The notes under the pieces were generated by a model, which did no database searches, was not told the origin of the DNA, and saw only the letters and a program-made list of their open reading frames with translations. 64,000 bases of DNA from Aphrophora alni. Taxonomy: Eukaryota; Arthropoda; Insecta; Hemiptera; Aphrophoridae. Position 1 is the stretch's first letter; every line of letters begins with the position of its first letter. Both the position numbers and the translations under genes were made by a program. The stretch covers positions 65,328,786 to 65,392,785 of the forward strand of contig OY740768.1 of NCBI GenBank assembly GCA_963513935.1. Reading direction: 5' to 3'. Shown here piece after piece: positions 11,241 to 24,870 of the stretch.

Positions 11241-14200
11241 CACCCGTATTTACCTAGAAGGAGATATTAGGTTTAAGAATGTAAGTATGATGCAGGAACT
11301 TCAAGACTCTGTTTACCAAAGATATTTAATGCTATAATACTGGACAGTTTTGATACGACTGTGTCATATAATCTTTTAAAAAAAAAAACAAACAAATTAA
11401 TTTGGGTTACAAAAATTTAGAATTTTCTGTTTTGATTATTGGTCATTTGTATCTTTTATCTTTTTGTATACTTTTTTTAATATTTTTCATAACGTATCTC
11501 TGATAGTCTGTTCTGTGTAACTAATATGGTAAATAAATAATGTGGTAACTAAATGGTAATAATTCTGTGTAAATTATGGTAATATGTATGTATTTGTACA
11601 TATTGTTGTTTGTTTGTAAATTTAAGTAAGTTAGTAATGATTATATGTTGTATTGAGCTCATTGTGTATAGTGACTTCTCCACTTGCCATTTTAACAGCT
11701 GCTAAATTGACTTTTTAATTAATTATTTAATTAATGAGTTATTATTAACAAATGTTAGCAAACTAACAGCAGACAAGCATTCAAGTGACTTTAGCAGTTA
11801 AAGTAAAATATGCATGATTACTAATTCATTATCAATTGGTTAAAAAAATAAATTTTAAAAAGAATATACTAAATAAGTACCTTCCTGTTTTTACTATCAC
11901 AGTAATCAATTTTTTAAATTTAAAACTCAATGGCATATATTACAGAGTTTGGTTTAGATCAGATGTATTTATTCTACTTACTGATGTCAAGGTTACTAGT
12001 TTTTTCTCTCGAATATATCAGGATACATTTTATTTATTTCATACTGATTAGCAGATAGAAGACATTAAAATATTTATAATGTCATTTTCTCTCTTTCTGT
12101 ATTATTTTTCTTCACTTTACTTCTTTAGTCCAAATAATCACTGAAAAAACGCCCCGATATATGGGGTTATAATTTCCAAGTAAGTATTAATTAATTTTCA
12201 TTATTGTATGAACCATAAAGATTTTTGGGTTAACCGCGGGTTTTCGGTTCCCGATTTTTGTATTACCCGCGGAGACAAAGTATTGTGATAACTTAGGAAG
12301 TATAGTACTAACTAGATCAAATTTGAATCAAATAAAGATTACAAACCGACCTGTTATTGTGCCTACAGAGGAAAGAAAACCACATGAAAATTGAATGACT
12401 GGTTCTCGAGTTATGAACTTAGAGACTTTGTGTTTCATACCGGACTTTATATTTATATTTACTTTAAACAAGATGATACAGAAATAAGCGAATGTTGGAC
12501 CGGCTAAACTCAGAATTACAGTGACGGGATTCAAAAAATATATCATTTTTGGTTTACATTAACTAAAGTTAATGGTTTGTGCTATTACATTACGAACAAA
12601 AGCAAATTCCGATCAATTATATACGCTTTGTTATGCGTTTACGAATACAACTTTGTTGTTGGAATCCCAACTACATTAATCATCGATCAACTATACAACT
12701 TAACAATATTTCCCCACAACTATTTATCCTATGAGTTTTTGCAGAGTTTTATCAACTTCTACCGCGAAACACAGCAGACTAGGCGCCATCTCCCGTCACA
12801 TGTCTGTGGTAATTGTTAAGCAATATCTCAATTCGTCACGATACACAACGTGAGGAAGAGAGAAAGGAGACGAATTATTTTGTTGTATAAAGCTTCCTCA
12901 ACGAAGATAGGCGTTGACCGTTTACCATTGAAACACATATCAAATTTCTCAGATATTCTCGTGTCCAATATCTTATTGTTTTGATGGCCTCCTCCTATGC
13001 TGTAATTTCATTCAGTCTACTTTTATATTATATATTTTATAAGACTTTAAACCACCCATCAGAGCACGTTATAGAACTTTCTATTTCCAATTATGTCTCA
13101 TATGTCACTTGTCACACTGAACACTAACAACACGGAAAGTCTTTCTCAAATAGTCATGATTTTTTATTTATAAACCGTTCCTCACTACAAAACTAATGCT
13201 ATATTTTATACACTGAAGAATCTTAGATTTTTTCGAACTGTCTCAATTAGAATATGTCAGCAAGATACCTTTTAATTTCTTGAAGGAGGATAATTGTAAC
13301 ACTAACTTACATATTTATGGAAATAAATGTTTAAAGGTTTACAGCATCTGTCCGATTGACGAGTTTATGATTTTAAATTTAAAAAATTGCCATTGCTGAC
13401 CTTATACTGTTAAAATTAACTAAAACATAGAGTGTAAATATATAACTATAATGATAGTAGAGTTGCAGCAAGTCAAAGTGAAAGGCTTGCAGAGACGTGA
13501 AGACACGTGTACTACTACAAAGTTGGGTGAGTAGGGTGCTACCGGGAAGATGGAATGAAGGGTGCAACTATAGATTGGTAATATACTTAATTTAGATTAA
13601 TTTATAAGTTTAACGGCAACAATCAATTAATATGATGAATGTGCCCCACAGTATAGAAGATGGGAAACAAATCGTGAAGACGTTGTGGAAAGGTAGTGGG
13701 GAAATTGATCTTAGAAAGACAAATATTGGAGGGATTTAAAAGACCGTAGAAGATAGAGATAGGGACTATACAGAATTGGTTATGGGGACGGGTGTAAAAT
13801 TAAAATATTGACTAATATAAGCAAAGTACATGGCAGATACATAATTCTAAATCACCTATGATTTTGTCTGACATTTCTAGTACTACATTATTAAATCAAA
13901 ATATTAATAATCTACAAGCGAACAATAATCTACATAGAAATTAACAACTACTGATTTGTATAAGGTCGGTTTAATGTCTCATAACTATCTTCCATGCACT
14001 ATCTAATGTATTACACTTAATACAGTTAATTGAATAAACACGAAAAAGGAAAGCAACCAGAGATTTCTTAATCTCTGTCAAAACCGTAAGACCCAAATGC
14101 AAGTCTAGTAATGATGTCTTGTTTCGCCATGCTATCGCGTAACCACGATTCCTAAACATGATTTGTTCATGTTTGTTAAAGTGAACGTTTGTATTACTGT

Positions 14201-15540
14201 TTCAACAGTAGAGTTGAAGATAACTATAATTCTCACCTAGTAGTTATTATGAAAAATGTAACTTAAACATTATAGCTTTAACTTTTTCTTAACGAGTCAA
14301 TGAATCGGGTTTTCACAAGAAAGGTAGATGCAGATCCTTTATGTAGGAGATGGTGACTGATCCTTTGTTATGAGTGTATACCATACCTCACAAACAACTC
14401 TCGAATATCTCAGTGGTCCAGTTAAGACCACATTTTCAGTCGATCTTCTAATATGTCTTCTCCTCACCCATGGTAAAGCGCCAGAGGCGTCGGTTTTCAC
14501 TACTTTAAGAACAGTTCAACCTATTACTAACAATTTATTGGGCTGAGAACAAGAGTAAAGACCAAAGGAGGAGACTAGAGGAGAGGTTAAAGGTTCTCCT
14601 TTTACTACAGATGTTATTTTAAGAACACACTGATCAACTGAAAAATATTTAAACGAACGTATTAAAAATATGATCCGACTTAACATAATAATATTTCTGT
14701 AAAAGCGCTAAAACAAATCAGAATTATCTCAAAAAGATCTTCTAATATCACAGATACACCTAATATCTACAAAAATTTCAAAAATATAGAATAGATCTCT
14801 AAGACTAAAAGAGGCCTATTTAAGCTATGACGAATAGATCTGTGATATTTTTGCCGTATTTTAATACGTAAACTTAAAATTTAATTTAAAAAAAGAAAAT
14901 CGACTAATACTAAAAATGGGGAAAAAGATAAATACCTTTTAAATTATATCGTAGGTTGTTTAAAGTAGTTTTATTTTAGGGATTTTCCGCAGTATTTATA
15001 CGTCTAACCCATTCACATTCTTTCGAAATCAGTAAACACGTGTATATTGATAGCCTAATAAAAATTAACACGTATTATAATAAATATTAATTAATTCCCA
15101 GGGAAAACCTATAAATTAATACAAATTTCGTAAAAATTGATTTATCTGAACCATGGACGTAAGTGAAACGTCAGTAGGTCTATACTAAAGGCTACACAGG
15201 TTTTTCGCCTTCTTCCTTTGTTGCCACACCTGTACACCTACAATTAAACACAAATTCGATGGAAATCTTCAGAACAAAGAGAAACAGCTTTATAGCTATT
15301 TCCCCTTATTTACTCTGATATTTAACATAAAATCTATAGAAATCAGTTTTATGGTCACCAGATTTATGGGAACTTATAAAAAACTCATTTAGGAACAATT
15401 ACACTATAACACTTACTATTAAGCTAGTTCTGACCTTTGAGACTATTAAAAAGGCATATTTACAAAGACGAAAGACAATTTTTTGTAATTATCTTAACAA
15501 ATTCCGATTTAATTTTATTAAATTCAATCTCCAGTTACAG
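11241..15540. other. AT-rich spacer, no gene supported
   Basis: Scattered short frames occur on both strands with no supporting splice sites or family resemblance. A CCGCGG-centred inverted pair lies at about 12234-12280. A moderately GC-richer patch at 13480-13800 has no sustained frame. Confidence 0.45.
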
Positions 15541-15621
15541 GAGGTCCAACTATGGGATGCAAGTTTGTAGGTAATTTCAACAAACGTGGAGAATATTTCT
15601 TGTTCCCCCACCAACGGAGAG
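15541..15621 (+). CDS. Weak candidate exon, 81 bp
   Basis: An acceptor-like CCAGTTACAG ends at 15540 and a GAGAG|GTATTT donor-like site follows 15621. The frame between them is open, with 26 codons beginning GPTMGCKFVG and including EYFLFPHQRR. Codon content is unlike the surrounding AT-rich DNA. The donor is not strong and I do not recognise the peptide. It could be a chance frame or a TE relic. Confidence 0.25.
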
Positions 15622-16425
15622 GTATTTTTACTTCTTTACAAGCATAAAACTATACGTAATTAAATTGAATCCAGTTGCAAATATTTTCATAAAAATCAAA
15701 AAAGTAGTTCTTAAATAAAGATTTTTTTTTGAGTTTTAAGGGGGAAAACTATTTTGATCATTATAGCCTTCATAAATTGGGCAAGAAGATGCTCCACCTT
15801 AAAAACTTAGAAATAACACATTAAAAACAATAACAAAACAAAAACTAGATAACAAACTAAAATAAACAACAAAATAATATATTACAATATATTTTAAATA
15901 AAGGCTTAGTTTCGTTTGTGCATAAACACATCCTCAACGTATTTACAAATGATTACTGAACCATACTATTTTTTACTTGAAATTATGCACGGATTTGTTT
16001 TATTAATATTCACATTTTACTAAACTTCAAACTAAATTGGTACAGTTGATTTTTAAAATTTAAGTATTTACGACAACGTAATAATTAATTTAAAAATTTA
16101 CCAATAACTCACGAACCGGCATTGGAAAGATGGCGACTAAAACGTTTAGTTTGGTTTCTTAGTTACACATGAGTGAAATTTAATAAAAAATATTTTGAAC
16201 TCATTTTGAGGAAATCGTAATTTTGTGTATTTTCATTCGTAAAGCAAACTTCCTCCACGTACCAAATCGTTACCATGTGTAAAATAACAGAAAGTGAATT
16301 TAAAAAAAAAGTTATTTTAAATATCTCTATAGAAAGGTTTTCTTGATGTAAGGGAAAATGTTGACAAAATATCGAACATATATAATTATATATTCTGTAT
16401 AGTGATATTTTAATGTTATACGTAC
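15622..16425. other. Spacer; family-B-like phrase, otherwise nothing
   Basis: The block at about 15660-15770 has the AAATATTTTCATAAAAATC-type wording of diverged dispersed repeats. The minus-strand open frame at 16163-16425 continues out of the exon candidate at 16426-16500 and is probably intron. Confidence 0.4.
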
Positions 16426-16500
16426 ATCCTTGTAGTGTAGAGTTACTATTTAGAATCGAATTACACAAATTGGCAGCTACTATCCCAAATGGTATCTTAC
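16426..16500 (-). CDS. Candidate exon, downstream partner of the 16630-16770 exon
   Basis: On the minus strand a strong acceptor (TTTCTTTCTTTGCAG) ends at 16501. The exon then begins GT AAG ATA and reads KIPFGIVAANLCNSILNSNS, followed by a few more residues, to a possible GAT|GTACGT donor. The first two bases complete the glycine codon whose first base ends the upstream exon, so the two join in frame. The frame stays open well beyond the proposed donor (to 16163), so the 3' edge is uncertain. Protein family not recognised. Confidence 0.4.
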
Positions 16501-16629
16501 CTGCAAAGAAAGAAATATCAATTGTAGTATATTTGTAATTCAAACTATAAAATAAACAGTGCAATAACATCCCATTAACTTTCTCACACACATACAAAAC
16601 AAATTAATATGTGTCATCATGGTACTTAC

Positions 16630-16770
16630 CCAGCCCCATCATACAAGCAGACCTTCTAAATGTAATGGTTGATTCCTTGGGCTTTGTATGAAATGTTGCA
16701 TTGTATTCGTAGATGAATGATCTTACGCCAGTAGGGTAAGTTTGTTTTAAAACAGTTGTTAATAAGGTTT
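16630..16770 (-). CDS. Candidate exon of an unidentified minus-strand gene
   Basis: The minus-strand frame is open through this segment, about 46 codons. It includes TYPTGVRSFIYEYNATFHTK and then ITFRRSACMMGLG, and ends at a consensus donor G|GTAAGTACC (16621-16629). The 5' edge is set at a TTCAG ending at 16771, but its pyrimidine tract is poor and the true acceptor could be as far in as about 16717. There is one potential N-glycosylation site (NAT). It joins in frame to the exon at 16426-16500 across a 129-bp intron. Two linked exons with matching phase make this the best host-gene candidate here, but I cannot name the product. Confidence 0.5.
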
Positions 16771-17099
16771 CTGAACTTCGTAATTGTGTGTATCACTACT
16801 CTCTTGACGTCACTATATAAATGTTTATATTAAAGTGCTTCCACTCGCTTCGATCGTGTCAGCGTCTCGGCCCGATAGGGGATGGTCAGAAATACGTTGA
16901 TCTCTGATTCTCTTACTGGGACTAAATGGTGATAAACAGCAATCAGTGATTGTATTACTTCACTTAAGATAATACGATTTTTGTCATTTCACCATTAGCT
17001 TCTTTTCGATACAATTTGTACCACTTTCCTAGCAACAGTGATTTTGATACAGTCTGTTGTTTGGCGTTTGGTAATATGGTATCGCGAACTGAATTTTGT

Positions 17100-17535
17100 G
17101 ATTCCACACTTATAGTGAGTACCCGTTTGGCAATCCCGAAATAGCTACCTGGATCTAAACCTTTCATCATCTAGTCTTGGGTTAGAAACCTGTTTTTCAT
17201 TTTTCCTATCAAGGGTGATAATTTAGTTGGTACAGACATGGCAACGACGAGGGGATCCTAGCCGGATATACACTCATTGTTCATGTAGTCTCGAGGTATC
17301 TCAGGTCTCTCTTGACCAACTCTTGTTTTTTTCAGACCATGACGATATTAAAGTGTTCAAGGTCAACCAGTTTTTATTTTACATTCTTCTCTTCCTTTTT
17401 TCACAAGACTATGATAACCACGTGTTTTTTTCTTTAAACAACATGAATCAATAATATCTTGACCAACTCTTGTTGTTGCTCAACCCTGACGAAAGTAAAG
17501 TATTTGAGAGCTAGAGGTCTCTATTGTATGCTTTT
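17100..17535 (+). repeat. Dispersed repeat family A, composite of three partial copies
   Basis: Landmarks of the family recur three times: AGTGAGTACC to TCTTGGGTTA at about 17112-17180; CTAGCCGGATATACAC to TATTAAAGTGTTCAAGG at about 17268-17365; and CTTGACCAACTCTTGTT to AAGTATTTGAGAG at about 17458-17512. Successive insertions or rearrangement are implied. Confidence 0.65.
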
Positions 17536-19809
17536 TATCTTTTATTTAAGCTATATGAACGCGAGATTTTTTCCCTTTAAACAACATGGGGGGGATTTAA
17601 ACAAGTTCTATCTATTAACTCTAGCATGTTTTTACTTTTTAATAACCTTACATTAGTAAATATATGAAAGAGAAAATACCATCAATCACACAATAAAATT
17701 GAGCTGTATGTGATATTTTCACTCCAGATATAGGCTAACTAAACTCACATTGCCATTTTAATTTGTATTAACAAAAATTTGACCACCATATTTTTTTTTT
17801 TTTAAGTGACTATTCTTAGGCACATCCAAATACACAAAATCTTTTAATGAATAGTCAGTATTGTGGCAATGCCGGTTATTGTGATAGTGTGCATCTGATT
17901 ATTGTTTTTCAGGGAATGTTATTTATTTATAATTTCACTGCGTGGTGGTGAATTTTTAGCACGAAATCATAATAATTTATTGATAAGATTGTATGTGTTT
18001 ACCTAGGTGTAATAGTGGGTAAAAACTGAAAACACAGTTGAACACTCTTTAAAGTCCCTAAGTTTAGTTCTTAGAAATCGCCAATTTCACCATTACTATA
18101 AAATCATACCATTGGTTAAATCACTAGTATAGCTCATCCCAAAAATAATTTCTGGCAACGTACTATAAATACAACTAAGAAATTGTATGAAACTAACAAA
18201 GTTTTAGAACAAATTATTAATTATATAAAAACTGAATAAAACTTCACTAATAATAAATGTTGATTTGCTTGTAATATAAAACTATTTCGTGGCTGAAAAT
18301 TTTGTAATGTTTCTTATAAATATATTTATTAAATCTGTGACACGATTTGAGAAAAAAAAAATGTGTACTATCCAATTACATCTCGGGAGTAAATACTCGT
18401 AGAGTTAGACTGTTGTTAACCGCAACCTAATTACTCGTAACTTAAACCTTGTATAATGGGTACGTTATTAACTTGTGCGTGGTGAAGAGTCATTGTTTCG
18501 GTGGTTGATTAGGCCTTTCTGGGTCAGCAGATTTTGTTAATAAATTAACGTTGTACAAAGCCCCTAATCAAGCTCAAAATTTGGGCAGAGGGGAACAGAA
18601 CTCAATATTACAATTTCGTCAAAATTCTTTTCAACGATATTGAAAAAAAAAAACACATGTTAAAATATATGTTCTAAAGACCATAACAAAACATGTCGGT
18701 TGTAATTTTCATGTCGGTTATCCGTTAAAAAAGGAAAATGATCCTTATCGCTGTCTTATGTTTTAGTATTATAATCACTCTTACCACCTTTTTACAAAAT
18801 TTGATGATATATTTTATGTTGATTCAAAAGCCGGGCGTCTTAGTGAATGTAAATAGGTTAGATCATTTGGAAAGATACATTCGGACATTGCGACTTTTTA
18901 ATAAATTTGTGAAACGAATGAAATGTTTTCAAATTTGCCCCCCCCCCCCAATAGTTTAAATGTAGTTTACAGACTAAAAGTAAGGAACATAAGATGTTAA
19001 AATAGTTTTGGATCGTTAGCTTTTACAAACATATTATCGAAATCTGATTTTGCAAATTTTATATATTTTATCAATTAAGAATAATTACAAAATTTATGTT
19101 CAGTCTTTTATACATAACTCCTTTTGTATTCAGTTCATTATTTTTCATTGTTTAATTATTTCTATTTTTGTTTTGACCAATTTATATTACTTTAGTAGAC
19201 TAAATCTATTCAATGTAGCCTACATACAAAGATGACGGATGTATATTAACTCCATTATCATACTTAAAACCCCGTAAAACCCAGCTGTTTGTAATTGTAA
19301 ATATTATACTAGTGATTCTGTTGCCAGTAAATCTACTCCTTAAAGATTTTAATACGATCAATAAATAGTTCTCTTAAATATAACAACTGCATAGTATGCA
19401 ACGTGACACAACTATATTCATAACCAAGAAGTAGAAGAAAATAATTCCAAACTACTCTAACAAAACACCACTCACGTGATTAAATAATAAAAGACAAATG
19501 CTTTATGGGTGGTTTGCTCTTTGCATTTTGATTATAACTTACCATTGATTGGAATTATATTGGTAGTAAATATTATACGTATGCCACTAAAGGTTAAAAT
19601 CGATGCATATAAATCTTGAAATGCTGACTAACTGATGTGCGAATCCCTTATACTGATTTGCCTCTGTGGCTCGTAGCGTAAACAAAACAAACCGACAACT
19701 GTTTAATATTTTATTCTAATTAATTGATAAATATAAAGACGTTAGATATAAGGTTATCAAGTTTTAGAGACCCCTCCCCCCTGTTGTTTAAATGCGAAAA
19801 ACCTTTTGT
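17536..19809. other. AT-rich spacer, no gene seen
   Basis: This contains a 12-C homopolymer at 18938-18949 and several A/T runs. No frame has splice support except a 47-bp minus-strand segment (19546-19592), which is too short to call. Confidence 0.5.
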
Positions 19810-20015
19810 CATTATCGCCTGATAAAAGGGGAAAAAAAGTATATAAATTAAAGATCCGAATCCTCGAATACTCTACAGGTGTCAGGATCAGAATAGAACA
19901 AGAGTTGGTAAAGTGAGACGTGATAGGGTAAAAATGAAGAGAGGGATCTAACCCAAGTCAATATAGGATTCTCAGGATTAGCAAGCCCGTACTCACTATA
20001 GTGAGCTTCTGAGGG
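19810..20015 (-). repeat. Dispersed repeat family A, copy 3 (reverse orientation)
   Basis: The reverse complement reads CTCACTATAGTGAGTACGGG, then TTGGGTTAGATCCCTCTC, ACCAACTCTTGTTC, AGAGTATTCGAGG and CGGATCTTTAATTTATA. The CTCACTATAGTGAG end is a perfect 14-nt palindrome. Confidence 0.75.
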
Positions 20016-21099
20016 GAGTTTTAGAGGACATTATAGGTAAAAATATAGACCAAATGTTATGTAGTTAATAATTTATTTGGTATATTTGTACCCCTATGAA
20101 ACTATACAACGTTTAATTATTAATGAAAAAAAAAAAGAAGTATAAATTAAGTGATGAATCTTCGTGTTTTTTTAATAAAAAAACTCAAATTTCAGTTTCA
20201 TTTGCTGGCTTTGTTGTAAGATTGCTCGTTCATATCATTATATTTTAATACTTCAGACCGCACCATTTATTCCTAGTTGAAGCAATCGCAACTACGCCTT
20301 GAAACCGAGCAATAACTGTATTTAATGGCCACCATTTTGAAACAAAACTTTTTTTAACAGCGTACATACGTCCCGCTATTTTTGGTGTAGTTGCGAAGAA
20401 CCTTATGTCTGAATTACATTAGAACATACTTTTAGTCATAACTGTGTAACTAACTCACGAACATATAGTAGCAAAAAAATAGAGTTAACCTCGCTTTATT
20501 CGGTCAATTAAAGCTGTTCAAAGTTTTCTCCTCTATTAGATGGTAAATAGAAAGAATGTCAGAGTATACAGAAAGTTATGAATAGAATAAAGGTATAATA
20601 TAAACTTCCGAGATTCTTATCCATGACAAAGGAATGTTAATGTAGCGCCTAGTGATCTGGTTTAATACGAACAATAAGCCATAGTCACTTGACCATGCAA
20701 CATACACAAGACAGCTTAATAGCTTTAACCTTCAAACAGTACTAATGATTTCAACAACAATTCCAGCTTTACAGGTTGGTGTGTCAAAAAACATGTTATA
20801 GACATGTGTATTATTTAGGATATAGTAGGCTGTGAGCTGTTATAATCAACATGAAAGATAAATTTATTGGTGTTCTGTCAGCTTATTTAGAACAATATAT
20901 GTCCTTGGTGAAGTATACTAGCTCTTTTATGTGTGAGATTAGAGATTACAACTGCGTGTGTAAACAAAACCTAAAACAGGGGACTTATTAACCTCATTAA
21001 AGGCATTTTAAATGTAACAAACAGGTTGTTTATAGAATAATGTTTGAAATGGAATTTGTGATTGGGCTGCAATTAACAGAACCGCTAATCTAACGAACA
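20016..21099. other. AT-rich spacer, no gene seen
   Basis: There is no sustained frame, splice-bounded segment or recognisable repeat. Confidence 0.5.
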
Positions 21100-21470
21100 A
21101 ATTAAAGGTAGATTGATTTCTTTTGCAGATGACAATGCTCCTTGTTTTGTGGAAGATTCTTCCAATGATGAATTTTTGGCCATGGTAATCATATATTGGT
21201 TTTTCAAATTGGATTATAATAAATTTAGAAAAAAAATTATCTATTCTTTAGAGAAAGAATATAGTCTATATTATCTAAGATAAAATACCTTTGCACAAGT
21301 AGTATGTGTAATATTAGTGAGCATTTAAAGTATTTAGAGATTATTATTGATAGGAAAATAAAATAGGTAAAACGTTTATGAAATCTAAAAACTATTTTAG
21401 TTTTTATTATGTCTAAAATCTATTTTAAACATTTTCTGTCTAATAATGATAATCATTAGTTTTTGTACTG
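21100..21470 (+). pseudogene. Decayed LINE reverse-transcriptase fragment
   Basis: The frame through 21122-21285 reads FADDNAPCFVEDSSNDEFLA, the reverse transcriptase FADD catalytic box with its usual following residues. After a frame change, HLKYLEIIIDRKIK at about 21320-21365 matches the YLGiiiDrkLkW block. Stops separate the pieces. The TTTCTTTTGCAG just before the box mimics a splice acceptor, but the reverse transcriptase reading explains the whole stretch better. Confidence 0.7.
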
Positions 21471-23479
21471 AACTTTTTTTTAAATAATTAACGATGTGTT
21501 GCTTAAACTGTTGATAAGAGTCAAGAAGGATTTACTTTTCAAATCCGATTTATGACTGAAAGGGATTTGTGTTTCGTAAATAATCATCAAGTAATTAGAT
21601 TTGCGTTCAATACAACGTTCAAAAGGAACAAATAACAACTTTGCTCGTACGTTGTGAAATAAACGATACAAAGAGTAATTTCTAACATACTCATCCACAA
21701 AACCAAAGTATTATTTGTTACCATCTCTTCGAAAACATCTGCATTCTACTAAGCCAATACGTGAGAGGGAATAAACTTTTCTTTATTACCGATTTATTTC
21801 CCTTATATTCAGACCCTAATACTCTTTATATTTAAATATTTTAGACGCTATTTATGTATTAAAATCGAACTTATTCCATAAACTTCGGTTGTTTCATAAA
21901 TTCTTCATATACTTAAATTGTATTTCATTGGAATTGAGAGTTTATTAAAGGGGGTTAAGTTTCAATTTTGTATTTTGCCAATCGGTAGAACCAATTTTAG
22001 GAAACTTTGTGTACTTTGTAATACCACCATAAACAATTTTTAGGTTAGGTTTTAGCTGATAACTACCAAGTCGACAGTTTTGGACAGATGGCAACCTTAT
22101 GTTCAGATCCTTCAGGATTACATTCTTGGAAAATTTGTAGGAATTCACTTTTTTATTCTTAGGAGGCTTCAAAATTAATAATTGAACCAACACAAAAAGC
22201 TGTTTATACAAAGTACATGTATGAAAGTTAAAATGAGCAAATACACTGTAAACAAACGTATATTGTTTCCCTACATGGTTATGTATTCTCACATTGTAAT
22301 ATTTTCTAAAATAAACAATAACAAAAGCAACATTAATTACAGAACAATGGGAAGAAAGTTTGAAAGAATAAGAACAAACACGTCTGGTCTGTTATACATG
22401 AGCGAGTGACGTGGAAAACAGCGGCGCGCTCTGCCAAATCTTCGCACGCAGTTTTCGTAAGTCACAAATATAGACTCCCTTACTATCACGTAATCTATGT
22501 GTGTTATTATAAAAGTTTCTCAAACAAGGAAGAACTTTCACCAGTATAGACATGAGAACTATCCAAGTGCACGTCGAAACTACTTAGGGTCATAAATTGC
22601 CCCGACCTAGCGCAGACGCTGTGGATGGTTCATTAGCTTAATGCAAATTATAGTTTGCTTACTTTATGATTTTTGACAGGAAGTTGTTATTAAGTACTGT
22701 ATGTAGGTGTGGCTTGGGAAAACGATTCCGCTGTAAAATTAAGAATACTCAAACAGTTGTGGTGAATTTCCCATTCTCAATAAAATGCTGAATGTAGCGG
22801 TTTCAGAAGCATCAACGGTAGCAGTAGGTTACTGCTTTTAGTAGAAAATCGGATATACCTAATAAATGTTGCACAAACTTTCTCATTAGTACCTTTACAC
22901 AAAACTGCAGAAGTAAAAATTATATTCATACTAGAAAAAGTGATATAAAGTTTATTAACATCATAAAATTAAAATAAATGGTCCAAAAACGGCACAAACC
23001 ACCCCAAAAATCAAAGACGAGTACAAACCAACCAAAACCTTCGTCAATGTCGGGTCAATAGTTGTAACAATTAACCTTGAAGGACGTCAATGAAAAAAGT
23101 ATTTATATATTTAAGTAGGGTCTAAACTTATTTAGCTTGTGTCTTTAAAGCCATCCTCGTAAATCGTATTTGATAAAACTGAGCTTTTCATAACGGCGGT
23201 CTAGGGTATTTTTGTTTTTGTTTTTTGCCAGTTATTTCTAAAGCTAAAATTTGTTCAGTTTTTTGTAAACGGGTCATTGATATTCATAGTCAACTAAAAT
23301 TTGAACTTAAGCCGTAAAGTTGATTTTGAGAAGTGACTTAAGTTACTCTTTTATCAACAACCCTATTACTTTATTTTTACCGATAACTCACCGGTTTGGA
23401 GAGACCATTACTTTTTGTTTGAATCCTTAGAAGCAAAATTTGATCAAAATCGTTAAAACTTATTTTGAGATATTCGTAG
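21471..23479. other. Spacer; one GC-richer open stretch, no gene assigned
   Basis: A plus-strand frame is open from about 22365 to 22553 (about 62 codons, containing HERVTWKTAARSAKSSHAVF) across a locally GC-rich patch. It lacks clear splice sites and I do not recognise it. The remainder is AT-rich with no signal. Confidence 0.35.
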
Positions 23480-24870
23480 TATCTAGTTATTTCGTATATC
23501 AGTTACCCCCAAATTTTGAGTTATCGAGAAATGAAAAAAAAAAAAAAAAAAAAAAAAGAAAAAAAAAAGATATGGCCCAAAATATACACAAATTTGATTA
23601 AAATAGGTCCAAGCGTTTGGGTATAGACGACAGTCATCATTTCAAACCACCAAGTTTTTAGGCTTAGAGGACAGAAAAACGGATATATCATACAAAGATT
23701 CGATATCGACCTTTGACCTATCACATTTTGTATATGTGAGAAAATAAAAAAGCCCTTACTTGTTTCCCTCGTGGAGATATTTTACTCCTGGTAGTTGTAC
23801 ATATTTAAAACTGAACTATCTGACTTGGCGGAAAGTTTCGATCGTGTAAGCCCAAAGGACCAACAAAGATGTTCATATTTAATTACATTCTTCATTTTCT
23901 TTATTGGTGTTGAAACTCAACCTTGTCGTACTTCGCACAAAAATGTTTGAAATCAAGTTTCACCGCAAAGTTAAGATTTTTTTTTTTGACCGATTTTCAG
24001 AATACTATTTAACTAAATATGTGTTTATAACAGCGCCTCAGTTTCTATCTATTTCTTAGTTATTTTATTGATAACTTCCAACCGGGATATTTTGAAAGAC
24101 GGCAGTAAATAAATTTGGTTAGCAACCACGGGGATTTGAGCAACATTATCCAAGAAAATCTATACACAGAAAAAAAATCTTTTTTCTCCATCACATTGCT
24201 TTCTCTGTAAGTATAGAGAGAAAGTAAACACAGAGTCTTTACTTGAATTTCTTATGTTGAAACTGGGTTCTTCGTTCCTGGAAGTTGTTCATGTTTATTA
24301 AAACGAAATATTATTTTTGATCGGGATGGAATGCTGCTTCCAATTTCTAGGACTGGATCAGATCACTCACATTTAGAATTACAATGATTTTACTTTACTG
24401 CATAATTTTTATTTATTTTTTTTATAGAGGTTTGGCAAAATGCATTACGCACTCGTCCCAAGGGGACTTATGTGTCGGACTCTCCGAATGGCCTACCGAC
24501 TAAAACCTTCCTCTTTCCCAGGCATTATTCCACTCCGGTACCGCTCTCGCATTTCATCAGAGAAATGCTTTTGTCCTGTTTAGGTCTCCTCTTCTGCTAT
24601 TGTTATGGTTCTAGCCAACCTTCCTCCTTCTTACATCGCAATATAGCCTCGATTTACTGCATAATTAGAAACCAGAGAACTATAGGAATCAATCTTAATG
24701 AAATTCAACTCAATGGTTTCTGAGAAATTAGTGACGGACATACAGACTGACATTTTGTAAATTTAGAAAAGCCCGTATTGGATATATTTAGAAAAATCTA
24801 ATCATAGATTTGTGGTTCCATCACAATACTTTCTTTCTATATCTCTATAGAGAGAGAAGGAGTGAGTGAA
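23480..24870. repeat. Family B dispersed repeat, diverged tandem copies around a GC-rich core
   Basis: Two diverged units are visible. TTTACTCCTGGTAGTTGTAC at about 23780 parallels TTCGTTCCTGGAAGTTGTTC at about 24270. The TCTCCATCACATTGCTTTCT block at about 24186 parallels TTCCATCACAATACTTTCTT at about 24816, each followed by a TATAGAGAGA phrase. A poly-A run lies at 23534-23568. The segment 24440-24640 is distinctly GC-richer and open for 83 codons, but has no family signature. I treat it as part of the repeat. Confidence 0.5.

Noticed and set aside
21124..21184. Apparent exon with TTTCTTTTGCAG acceptor and ATG|GTAATC donor
   Set aside because: The same frame continues through both 'splice sites' and encodes the FADD box of a LINE reverse transcriptase, which explains it better.
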